This document shows, one piece after another, positions 9,989-17,250 of a stretch of DNA of 64,000 bases. The translations under genes were made by a program, and so were the position numbers. This DNA comes from Senegalimassilia faecalis (lineage in GTDB: Bacteria > Actinomycetota > Coriobacteriia > Coriobacteriales > Eggerthellaceae). The notes under the pieces were generated by a model. It made no database searches, was not told the origin of the DNA, and saw nothing but the letters and a program-made list of their open reading frames with translations. Positions within the stretch are counted from its first letter, which is position 1. Each line of letters begins with the position of its first letter. The DNA lies in contig NZ_SDPW01000001.1 in the NCBI RefSeq assembly GCF_004135645.1, positions 1,240,001 through 1,304,000 of the forward strand. The letters run 5' to 3'.

Positions 9989-12067
9989 TTATGAGTGCGT
10001 GCGATTCTCGAAGAGGCTGATGAGCTCCTCGCGGGAGTGGATGCCTAGCTTCGCGTAGACGTTTTTCGAGTGCGTGCGCACGGTGTTTTCCGAGATGAAA
10101 AGTTCGTTTGCAATGAAGGTCTTGCTGCGCCCGCGCGCGATGAGCAGCGCGACGTCGATTTCGCGAGCCGTTAGGCCGTGCTTGGTGCGCAGCCATTCTC
10201 GCACCTGCTCGTCGGAGCTTGCCACTGCGGGCTTTTCGAGCTGCGCGCCGGGCGTGGAGCTTTTCGTCTGCGGGGCGGGGCCTTCCGCGTGAGGTTCCGC
10301 TTGGGTTCGCGAATCTGGAGCGGCGGTTTCGCAATTTGCTGGGAGAGCGGCGGAACTTGCTGCTGCGACGTTGGCTGCTGTGCTGCCTTCGCTTTCCGTC
10401 TCGTAAGCGGCGGGACCTGAAGCAGTGCGGCTGGCTGCTGCTTCGCCGGATTCGTCGTCGTAGATGAAGAGCTTGCGCGTGCGGGGGAGGTTGTCCGTCA
10501 GCAGGCATACCATGCTCAGCGACAGCGCGAACACGATGACGCCGAGCACGGCGCTTTCCGATTGCGTCATGGGCGACAGGGCGAAAACCACGGTGCGGCC
10601 CAGGTTACGCGACAGCACGCGCGCGGCCCAGGCGCCGCCGAAGATGACGAACGGGTGCAGCGACGAGTGACGCGCCACGTCTTGCGCGGTGATGAACAGC
10701 ACGCACAGCATCAGCATGTCAGCGATGTTGACGATTGCCACGGCAATTTCCGTGGCGGCGCCCGGAAGCACCATCAGGATAAACGCACCGGTTGCGGCGA
10801 TGACGATTTCAAGGCGCCACAGCAAAGAGAAACTGATGTGCCGGCCTTTCGCGCCGATCCACCACAGAAAGCCGGCGCTGATGGCCACTACGCCAAGCTG
10901 GTGAACGAAGCGCACGGGAAGGCCGAACGGCACGGGGCTGCCTGCGGGAAACCCGCGCGAGAGGCCCAGCGCCAGGCCGAAGACGGCGATGCCGCCGATG
11001 ATGAGGGCAAGCGAAAGCTTCGGCTCGTTGTCATAGGGGTGGCTGGCGGCTTTCCCAAAACGCATGGTAGCCGCGTCGGCGTTGCGGCCGGGCGTTTGCG
11101 TGCTGGCGGTCTCGCGGTTCTCGTTTGTCGGCGTGGTTTGCGCGTCGCTAGCGTTTGCGGCTAGCGGAGTTGCGCCGTGGCTGTTGCCTGCCAGTTCACC
11201 AAGCGGCATGTCGCCGGTGTACGTACGTGTGCGCTCGAAGCACAGGAGGGAAAGCGCGGGCATGAACAGGCTAGCGATATAGCGCGACCCCTCGGGCAGG
11301 AAGCTGACCGCAAGCCCGCCGAGCGAGCCGAGCGCCAGCGAGGCGAACGCGTACATGAGCGCAGGTTTCAGCGGCAAGCGTGTGTAGGCGCATGCCCACA
11401 TGCCGCCGCCGAACGCGCCGGCCACGCCGACCAGCAGCGCGCCTGCCGTGGCAACCGCGCCGGCGTTCGGCGCGAGCCCGGCCAGCATCAGCAGCGGGGC
11501 GACCAGCATGAGCGCTGCGGCAATGAAGGCGATGGCGTGCTCGGTGCGCGGTGTGGGCGGCTTGCGCCATGCGACGGCCGCGGCTATCAAGAACGTCAGG
11601 CCGTACGTGAGGTTGCTGAGGATGGTGATGATGCCGTTGTCCGACTGCGCGTAGCCGCCGAATTCGTTGACTTGCAGCCAAACGCGCAGTGCGGCAAGGC
11701 CCAGAAAGCACGGCATGAATGGCGCGCCGAACCAGCGGGAAAGCGCACCGTTGCTCGATGATTGGGATTGCGATGAATTTGCGCCTGCGCCTGTGTCCTC
11801 ATGCCCGGCATGCGGGGCGGTGTGGGTGGTGCTTAAGTTTGCGGGCGCGCTGGCGGCATGGGTATAAGCTGCTGCGCCCGATGCGTCTTGGGTTTGCGAC
11901 GCGGAGTGATTGGCGGCGGAAACGCTATCTGACTCATTGGCCACCACGCAAGCGAAACTCGTGCCGCCCGGAGCGTCTGGCACGTTGCCCACGTTATACG
12001 GTGCGGCGGCGCAAAATGTCGCATTCCGTCGTGCGTCCGTGCCGTTGGTGCCGGGTTGTGCGGCCAT
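9989..12067 (-). CDS. LuxR-family regulator with multi-pass membrane sensor domain
   Basis: This 692-residue protein combines a membrane domain with a DNA-binding tail. Residues 1 to about 110 are Ala/Ser/Thr-rich and low in complexity. Residues about 115-560 hold roughly twelve hydrophobic segments interrupted by a low-complexity loop near 300-345. After another low-complexity linker, residues about 625-690 form a LuxR/GerE helix-turn-helix (GLTAREIDVALLIARG then FISENTVRTHSKNVYAKLGI). Such membrane LuxR proteins are abundant in Eggerthellaceae beside reductase genes. It is divergent from the FrdA-like gene at 12378, so it probably controls that operon. GAAGGGA precedes the start. The ligand is unknown. 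Confidence 0.88.
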   Translation of the reverse strand: MAAQPGTNGTDARRNATFCAAAPYNVGNVPDAPGGTSFACVVANESDSVSAANHSASQTQDASGAAAYTHAASAPANLSTTHTAPHAGHEDTGAGANSSQSQSSSNGALSRWFGAPFMPCFLGLAALRVWLQVNEFGGYAQSDNGIITILSNLTYGLTFLIAAAVAWRKPPTPRTEHAIAFIAAALMLVAPLLMLAGLAPNAGAVATAGALLVGVAGAFGGGMWACAYTRLPLKPALMYAFASLALGSLGGLAVSFLPEGSRYIASLFMPALSLLCFERTRTYTGDMPLGELAGNSHGATPLAANASDAQTTPTNENRETASTQTPGRNADAATMRFGKAASHPYDNEPKLSLALIIGGIAVFGLALGLSRGFPAGSPVPFGLPVRFVHQLGVVAISAGFLWWIGAKGRHISFSLLWRLEIVIAATGAFILMVLPGAATEIAVAIVNIADMLMLCVLFITAQDVARHSSLHPFVIFGGAWAARVLSRNLGRTVVFALSPMTQSESAVLGVIVFALSLSMVCLLTDNLPRTRKLFIYDDESGEAAASRTASGPAAYETESEGSTAANVAAASSAALPANCETAAPDSRTQAEPHAEGPAPQTKSSTPGAQLEKPAVASSDEQVREWLRTKHGLTAREIDVALLIARGRSKTFIANELFISENTVRTHSKNVYAKLGIHSREELISLFENRTHS

Positions 12068-12377
12068 GCTGTTGCTTCCCTTCTTTTATATTCTCGCAAA
12101 TTATAACAGGCTGCCAGGGTGTACGGTCGTAAGCGTTTGCAGCCTGCAAAAAGGTACCTCGCACGAACCGTGTGAGGATAAAACACCAGGTCACATGCTT
12201 GTATAGAAATCACCCGCTGCATTTTCACACGATAGGTGGCTTCTGGGCGTGCGCGTGCGCGCCTACTATGGGGCGCGTTGAAAGCCCAAGGATGCGAACG
12301 GCCGGGAAGGCAAAACGCAGCAGGCTTCCCGCCAAAAGACGGGCGCTGCGCTGTTCGCAACGGAGAAGGAGGGACGG
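12068..12377. promoter_or_regulatory. divergent control region between LuxR gene and FrdA-like operon
   Basis: On the minus strand a -10 box TATAAT (12100-12105) precedes the LuxR start by about 33 nt. On the plus strand TTGTATAGA near 12199-12207 is a possible -10 for the flavoprotein operon. Candidate operator half-sites are GTGTGAGGATAAAA (about 12170), GGTCACATG (about 12189) and TTCACACGATA (about 12224). The same GTCACATG and CGTGTGA words occur in the other LuxR divergent region at 17008-17082. Confidence 0.5.
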
Positions 12378-13871
12378 ATGAGACAATCCGAAAGCGCGCG
12401 GTCGCTGACGCGCCGTCAGTTCGCCACGCTGGTGGGCGGCGGCATGTTGGCGCTGGCGGGCGGTGGCCTGTTCGGCTGCACGCCGAAAAGCGAGGCGTCC
12501 GCAAACGTGTCGAAAACGGTGTCGTGCGACGTGCTGGTGGTCGGCGGCGGCGGTGCGGGCGTGTCGGCAGCCGCGATGGCGGCATGCGCCGGCGCGAGCA
12601 CCATCCTCATCGAGAAGGAGGCGTGGCTTGCCGGGTCGAGCTCGCTGGCGCTTGGCACGCTGTACGGCGCGAACACGCAGATGCAGAAGGAGAAAGGCGT
12701 CGACGACAGCGCCGAGGACTTCTTGGCGTACCTGCTCCGTCGCGGCGGCGACAAGCTTGACCGCGACATCCAAGTGATGTGCTCGGAGGAGTTCGGCAAG
12801 ACCATCGACTGGCTGCGCGAAGACCTGCATGTGCCGTTCAAGGACACGCTGTCGCTGAAAGGCACCGACACGGTGGCCCGCGCCCACAACTGCAAGAACA
12901 GCGCCTACGACGCGTTAAGCGCCGTGACGGCGCTGGCGCGCGAGAATGGCGTGCAGTTCCACTTCGGCATGCCGGCCGAATCGCTGGTGGTAGACAACGG
13001 CGCCGTTACCGGCGTGCTGGCGCGCAGCGGCGCAGGCGAGCTGGTGCAGTACAGCGCGAAGAAAACCATCATGGCAACGGGTGGCTTCTGCCGCAACCCC
13101 GAGATGATCGACAAGTACATGCCCGACTATTCCGGCGTGTACACCGAGGTGGGCGTGGGCTTGACGGGCGAAGGCCTGCAGATGGGCCTGGACATCGGTG
13201 CCGACTACGTGGGCCACGGCGGCACAAACGGCATCCTGGCGTGTCCGGTCGAGCCCGGCCAGTCGAAGCTTATCAGCACGAAGGCCATGTGGGTGAACTC
13301 TGCGGGCGAGCGCTTCGCCAACGAGGGCGGCCAGACGCACGACATCTACTACCAGGTGGCTCACTTCCACGACCAGAAGTTCTTCGCCGTGTACGACCAG
13401 GCCATGTACGACGCGCTGAGCAGCGGGTTGAAGGCAAACTTCGACCGCGGGCTGAAAAGTGGCGTGTTTGCGAAGGGCGATACGGCGGCCGAGGCGGCCG
13501 AGGCGTTAGGCATTTCGGGGCAGGCGCTGCAGGCATCGCTGGACGCGTACAACGAGATGGCGCGCGCTGGCGAGGACACGCAGTTCAAGAAGAAGGCGGC
13601 GAACCTGGTTCCCATCGAGAAGGCGCCGTTCTACGTGCTGACCATGGGCGTGTGCACGCACGGCAGCTTCGGCGGCTACCACGTGAACACGGATCTGCAG
13701 GTGCTTGACACGTCCGGCAACCCCATCCCGAACTACTATTCGGCGGGCGAGGTGTGTTGCGGCTCGTTCATCTACGACGACTACCCGTCGGGTGGTTGCG
13801 GCCTGAACTGGTCGTATACGTCCGGCAGGCTTGCGGGCCAGAAGGCCGCGGCTGCGGCGGCGCAGGCGTAA
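12378..13871 (+). CDS. Tat-exported FrdA-like flavoprotein reductase
   Basis: The 497-residue protein belongs to the fumarate reductase/flavocytochrome c flavoprotein family. A twin-arginine signal (SLTRRQFATLVGGG, residues 9-22) ends in a lipobox-like LFGC, so it may be a Tat lipoprotein. The FAD-binding motif is VVGGGGAGVSAAAMAAC. The Arg of NSAGERFANEGG aligns with the catalytic acid of the family, and THGSFGG keeps the substrate-side His. The C-terminal substrate Arg normally found in GANRLGGNA is missing: here it reads YPSGGCGLN. The substrate is therefore probably not fumarate. Electrons likely come from the cytochrome encoded 33 nt downstream. Confidence 0.88.
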   Translation: MRQSESARSLTRRQFATLVGGGMLALAGGGLFGCTPKSEASANVSKTVSCDVLVVGGGGAGVSAAAMAACAGASTILIEKEAWLAGSSSLALGTLYGANTQMQKEKGVDDSAEDFLAYLLRRGGDKLDRDIQVMCSEEFGKTIDWLREDLHVPFKDTLSLKGTDTVARAHNCKNSAYDALSAVTALARENGVQFHFGMPAESLVVDNGAVTGVLARSGAGELVQYSAKKTIMATGGFCRNPEMIDKYMPDYSGVYTEVGVGLTGEGLQMGLDIGADYVGHGGTNGILACPVEPGQSKLISTKAMWVNSAGERFANEGGQTHDIYYQVAHFHDQKFFAVYDQAMYDALSSGLKANFDRGLKSGVFAKGDTAAEAAEALGISGQALQASLDAYNEMARAGEDTQFKKKAANLVPIEKAPFYVLTMGVCTHGSFGGYHVNTDLQVLDTSGNPIPNYYSAGEVCCGSFIYDDYPSGGCGLNWSYTSGRLAGQKAAAAAAQA

Positions 13872-13904
13872 CGGGCATCGAGGAAACGTTAGGAGGCAAG
13901 AGAA

Positions 13905-14612
13905 ATGACCGAGAACGAAAACCGCGATGAGCGCGCGCAGGGCGAAGGCGCTTCGCCGGCTGCTCCGGCGCCGCGCAGGCATAAGCGCGGCATCACCGTT
14001 GCCGTAGTGGTTGTGGCGGTGCTGGTGGTGGCCGGCTGCGGCATGCTGGCGTGGCACGAGACGCCGAGCTTCTGCGGCATAGTGTGCCATACGCCCATGT
14101 CAACGTACCTTGACACGTACGAGGCCACGCCGAACACGCAGGGCGTCGACGCGTACGGCAACGAGGTTTCGAACACGAACTCCATGCTGGCCGTTGTGCA
14201 CGCAAGCGCAGGTCAGGGTTGTATGGGCTGCCACGAGCCCTCGCTTGACCAGCAGATGAGCGAAGGCATGGCGTGGGTTTCGGGCAACTACGAGTACCCG
14301 CTGCCCGAGCGCAGCGTGAACGACCTGATGGTGGATTCAGACAAGGACGGCGGCTCTGAGGCATTCTGCCTGAAGAGCGGCTGCCACGACGCCATCGGCA
14401 TCACGTCGCGCGACGATTTGGAGCAGGCGACGGCCGACATGCCGTTCAACCCGCACACGCGCCAGCACGGCGACATCGACTGCGGCACGTGCCACAAGGC
14501 GCACCGCGCGTCCACGCTGTACTGCACGCAGTGCCACGCCGAGGCGGTAGACGAGCTGCCGGCCGGCTGGGTGACGTACCAGGACTCCCAAGCGCAGATC
14601 GCCGAGATGTAG
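13905..14612 (+). CDS. membrane-anchored multiheme cytochrome c
   Basis: This 235-residue protein has a disordered, charged N-terminus, one transmembrane helix (about residues 28-48) and an extracytoplasmic heme domain. Three standard heme sites are seen (CMGCH, CGTCH, CTQCH). Two more are irregular: CGIVCH (CX3CH) just after the helix and CLKSGCH (CX4CH). FCGIVCHTPM sits where NrfH/NapC proteins carry their first heme. It probably takes electrons from the quinol pool and passes them to the flavoprotein encoded just upstream. AGGAGGCAAGAGAA precedes the ATG. Confidence 0.88.
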   Translation: MTENENRDERAQGEGASPAAPAPRRHKRGITVAVVVVAVLVVAGCGMLAWHETPSFCGIVCHTPMSTYLDTYEATPNTQGVDAYGNEVSNTNSMLAVVHASAGQGCMGCHEPSLDQQMSEGMAWVSGNYEYPLPERSVNDLMVDSDKDGGSEAFCLKSGCHDAIGITSRDDLEQATADMPFNPHTRQHGDIDCGTCHKAHRASTLYCTQCHAEAVDELPAGWVTYQDSQAQIAEM

Positions 14613-14665
14613 CAGTCTGTGCGGCAATAGCCTTGATGGCTGGGACGCGAACCGAATTGGGCTTT

Positions 14666-14702
14666 GCGCGAGGGGGTGCCGAGATGCGGCACCCCCTCGC
14701 GC
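14666..14702 (+). terminator. strong GC-rich hairpin after the cytochrome gene
   Basis: Perfect 15-bp arms GCGCGAGGGGGTGCC and GGCACCCCCTCGCGC flank a 7-nt loop. There is no T run, so it may act as a poor or Rho-assisted terminator, or as an mRNA 3'-end stabiliser. Confidence 0.6.
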
Positions 14703-14756
14703 CGTCTGCGGCGAATCTGAGCGCTGCGGGTGTGATCTTGCGAGCGGAAGGTTGGT

Positions 14757-14981
14757 TTGGGCAAGAATCGGGGCTTTCTGTAGCTTGGGCGCAAAACTTT
14801 GCGCGGGGTGGCAAGAATCGAGGGTTCCTGTATCCCCTTCGGTCCTCAAAGGCTTCGATTTGGCAAGAATTGGGGATGCCTGTATCTCGGGAGGGGGCGA
14901 GAAGCTGCAGGAATGGCAGATTCTTGCCAACGGAAGCCGCTATTCGAATTCTAGCTACAGAAAGCCCCGATTCTTGCCATC
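14757..14981. repeat. second 50-bp-pitch array: three direct and two inverted units
   Basis: The same unit as at 9702 recurs (TGGCAAGAATC, variable core, TTCTGTAGC). The GCAAG landmarks fall at 14761, 14811 and 14863 in direct orientation. The reverse-complement landmarks CTTGC fall at 14924 and 14974. The outermost units (14757 and 14953-14981) match each other almost perfectly as a long inverted repeat. The array again occupies the gap between a plus-strand gene and the 3' end of a LuxR membrane regulator. Confidence 0.8.
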
Positions 14982-14990
14982 ACAGAGGCG

Positions 14991-16853
14991 CTATTCCTTG
15001 AGGTCTTTCGGGTTGAACGTTTCCACAAGGTCGAGCAGCTCTTGCTTTTTGTGGATGTCGAGCTTGGCGTAGATGCGCTTGCTGTGCGTGCGGATGGTGT
15101 TCTCGGACACCACCAGCTGCTCGGCGATGCGTGCGACGGTGTTGCCGCGCGCGATGAGCTCCATAACCTCGGTTTCGCGCGCTGACAGGCGGTAATGCTG
15201 GCGCACAAGCGCTGCCTGCTTCGAAAGACGGTCCTGGTACGTGGGGCCGTCGGCGCTCCTGGCGGGTGTGGGCTGCGGGGCCGTGGCGTGATCGTTGGCG
15301 GTTGCAATGCCTTGCTCGGCGGTGCTGCGGCCGCCGCTTGCGGATTGCTCGCCAACGGCTTTGCGCGCATCGCTTTCGCCGCGGGCTTCGGCGCTTGCTG
15401 TACCGCCCTCGCCGCCGGGGCCCGCATTTCCTTCGACCGCCAGCGGGATGATGATGGGCTTGACGTTGCTGCCCGAGCCTTGGCCCGCGTAGGGGCAGGC
15501 GGCGGCGCAGCTGTCAAGCATTACGGTGGCGCGCGCGGTCTCGCCGCCGGGGGCCGCTTCGCCTTCATCAAGATCGGTCAGACGCTCCTCAACATCGGCT
15601 GCGCTTAAAGCACCTGCCGCCGCGCCGGCCATAAGCTCGATGTCCTCGGCGTCGGCGCCTGCCAGCGCGCGCTTGAAGCCGCCCTGCCCGATGAAGAACA
15701 TAAGCCCCAGCAAATACACGGCCACCAGCGCCACGATGGCCGTGGGCTCCATGCCGATGACGCGGATTTGCTCGGCGAACGTGCCGGCCAGAAATCCCAC
15801 GTCGTGCAGCGCGTATACCACGCCGGCCACGAAGCCGTAGATGAACACGGGGTTGATGCCGCGGTCGCGCGAGACTTGCGCGCATTGGATCATCATAAGC
15901 ATGATGCCCACGCTGTACACGGCGTACAGGATGGCAGCCTGCCGGCGCGCGTAGCCGATGGTCAAAAACGGCAGCAGCAGAAACGACGTGATGATGATGG
16001 GAAACGCCACGCGATAGGCGCCGCTGACGTTCATGCGCACGTTCTTGAACTGCCACAGCACCAGCACGCCGGCACCGGCAACAAGGCAGCCGAGCATGGA
16101 CATCATGTTCACCAGGCTGCCTACTTGCGGCTCGCCGATGGCAAGCGCGCGCATGACGCCCGCGCAAAACGCCATGGCGCCGATGCACAGAGCGGGGCGC
16201 CAGTAGTCGCGCAGTACGCGTCGATACACCTGCGGATGGTCTCGCGGGATGTCGTCGAACATGGGCTGGCGCAGGTCGATTTCGCGGCTTTTCAGCGTGA
16301 TGGCAAGTGCGAACAGCGGCATGAACACCAGCGGGATCAAAAACGCGGTAACAGCCTGCGGGATGGCATACAGCGCGAAATAGAGAAGCGCGCCGTACGC
16401 GGTTCCCAGGATAAGGTCGTGGTTGCCGCGGTCGGCGTCAAGGCTGGCGAACAGGCGCTGCCACAGCATATAGAAGCCCGCTGAGCCAAGGCCCAGCAGC
16501 GCGCCGCCGGCTACAACAAGCGGCAGCGCGGCATCGTGAACGTAGATGGCGCCGATAAGGCAGCACCAACCCAGCAGGTACGGCGCGCTGGCAAGCATGA
16601 CGATGAACTTGCGCGTGGGGCCGGGGAAGTAGTACACACCTACGGCGCTGGCGAAGTAACACAGCGAGAACACAAGCGATTGCGCCAAGAAGAACCAGAA
16701 CGTGATCTCCGGCGTTTGGAAATTCATGGGCAGAAACGGGAACACGCCGCCCCAAACGCCGGCGGCGTTGATGGCCAAGAACAGCGCATAGCCAAGCGCC
16801 GCAACGTTTGGCTTGAACGTGCGTGCTATATCGGAGAAGCGGGTTTGTGCCAC
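14991..16853 (-). CDS. LuxR-family regulator with multi-pass membrane sensor domain
   Basis: The 620-residue protein has about twelve membrane segments over residues 15-400, a low-complexity linker of about 130 residues, and a C-terminal LuxR/GerE domain (about residues 550-612, LSARETEVMELIARGN then VVSENTIRTHSKRIYAKLDIH). It has the same architecture as the protein at 9989-12067 but lacks the long N-terminal extension and has little sequence similarity in the membrane part. It is divergent from dmsA and probably controls the molybdoenzyme operon. The input signal cannot be read from the sequence. Confidence 0.88.
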   Translation of the reverse strand: MAQTRFSDIARTFKPNVAALGYALFLAINAAGVWGGVFPFLPMNFQTPEITFWFFLAQSLVFSLCYFASAVGVYYFPGPTRKFIVMLASAPYLLGWCCLIGAIYVHDAALPLVVAGGALLGLGSAGFYMLWQRLFASLDADRGNHDLILGTAYGALLYFALYAIPQAVTAFLIPLVFMPLFALAITLKSREIDLRQPMFDDIPRDHPQVYRRVLRDYWRPALCIGAMAFCAGVMRALAIGEPQVGSLVNMMSMLGCLVAGAGVLVLWQFKNVRMNVSGAYRVAFPIIITSFLLLPFLTIGYARRQAAILYAVYSVGIMLMMIQCAQVSRDRGINPVFIYGFVAGVVYALHDVGFLAGTFAEQIRVIGMEPTAIVALVAVYLLGLMFFIGQGGFKRALAGADAEDIELMAGAAAGALSAADVEERLTDLDEGEAAPGGETARATVMLDSCAAACPYAGQGSGSNVKPIIIPLAVEGNAGPGGEGGTASAEARGESDARKAVGEQSASGGRSTAEQGIATANDHATAPQPTPARSADGPTYQDRLSKQAALVRQHYRLSARETEVMELIARGNTVARIAEQLVVSENTIRTHSKRIYAKLDIHKKQELLDLVETFNPKDLKE

Positions 16854-17250
16854 GGTCGTCCTCGTCTATGATGGCGCACCGATGCGGTGCGGCCGTCGCC
16901 CTTCTTGGCGTTTTCGGCGGCCGCGCCTTGTCGTGCGCAAGCGTTGAGCTGCATGTGCGCGCAGCAATAATCTCCCTTGAACAGTATAGCGTCCCGTAAG
17001 GCTCGTTGTGTCACATGTTGCCGCGTGTGATAGCTTTTGACCTGGGTAAACGTAAAATTCGCACGTTTTATGTGACACGACCGCGCAGGCGGCGCGGTAA
17101 GGTTTGCCCATCAAATCCGCGCTCAAGGGAATGACGAATCCCGCTGAGGATGGGTGCGGCGCGCGGCGGAAAACGCCGTGCGAAGGAGGCGTGTCTGCCG
17201 CAGCAAGAGGCTGTTTCGGCAAGGCGCGAAACGAAACGAAGGGGGAGGCA
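16854..17250. promoter_or_regulatory. divergent control region between LuxR gene and dmsA
   Basis: On the minus strand TATACT (about 16982-16987, read as CTATACTGTTC) can serve the LuxR gene. A perfect 9-bp inverted pair GTGTCACAT (17008-17016) and ATGTGACAC (17070-17078) flanks a 53-bp centre that also holds GCGTGTGATAG. These are candidate operators. A long untranslated leader (about 150 nt) would precede dmsA. Confidence 0.5.

Noticed and set aside
12225-12887. Long open frames on the strand opposite the flavoprotein gene, and similar long antisense frames throughout
   Set aside because: They are by-products of high GC codon usage; the translations are Arg/His/Ala-rich and match nothing, and each lies opposite a gene with clear family motifs.
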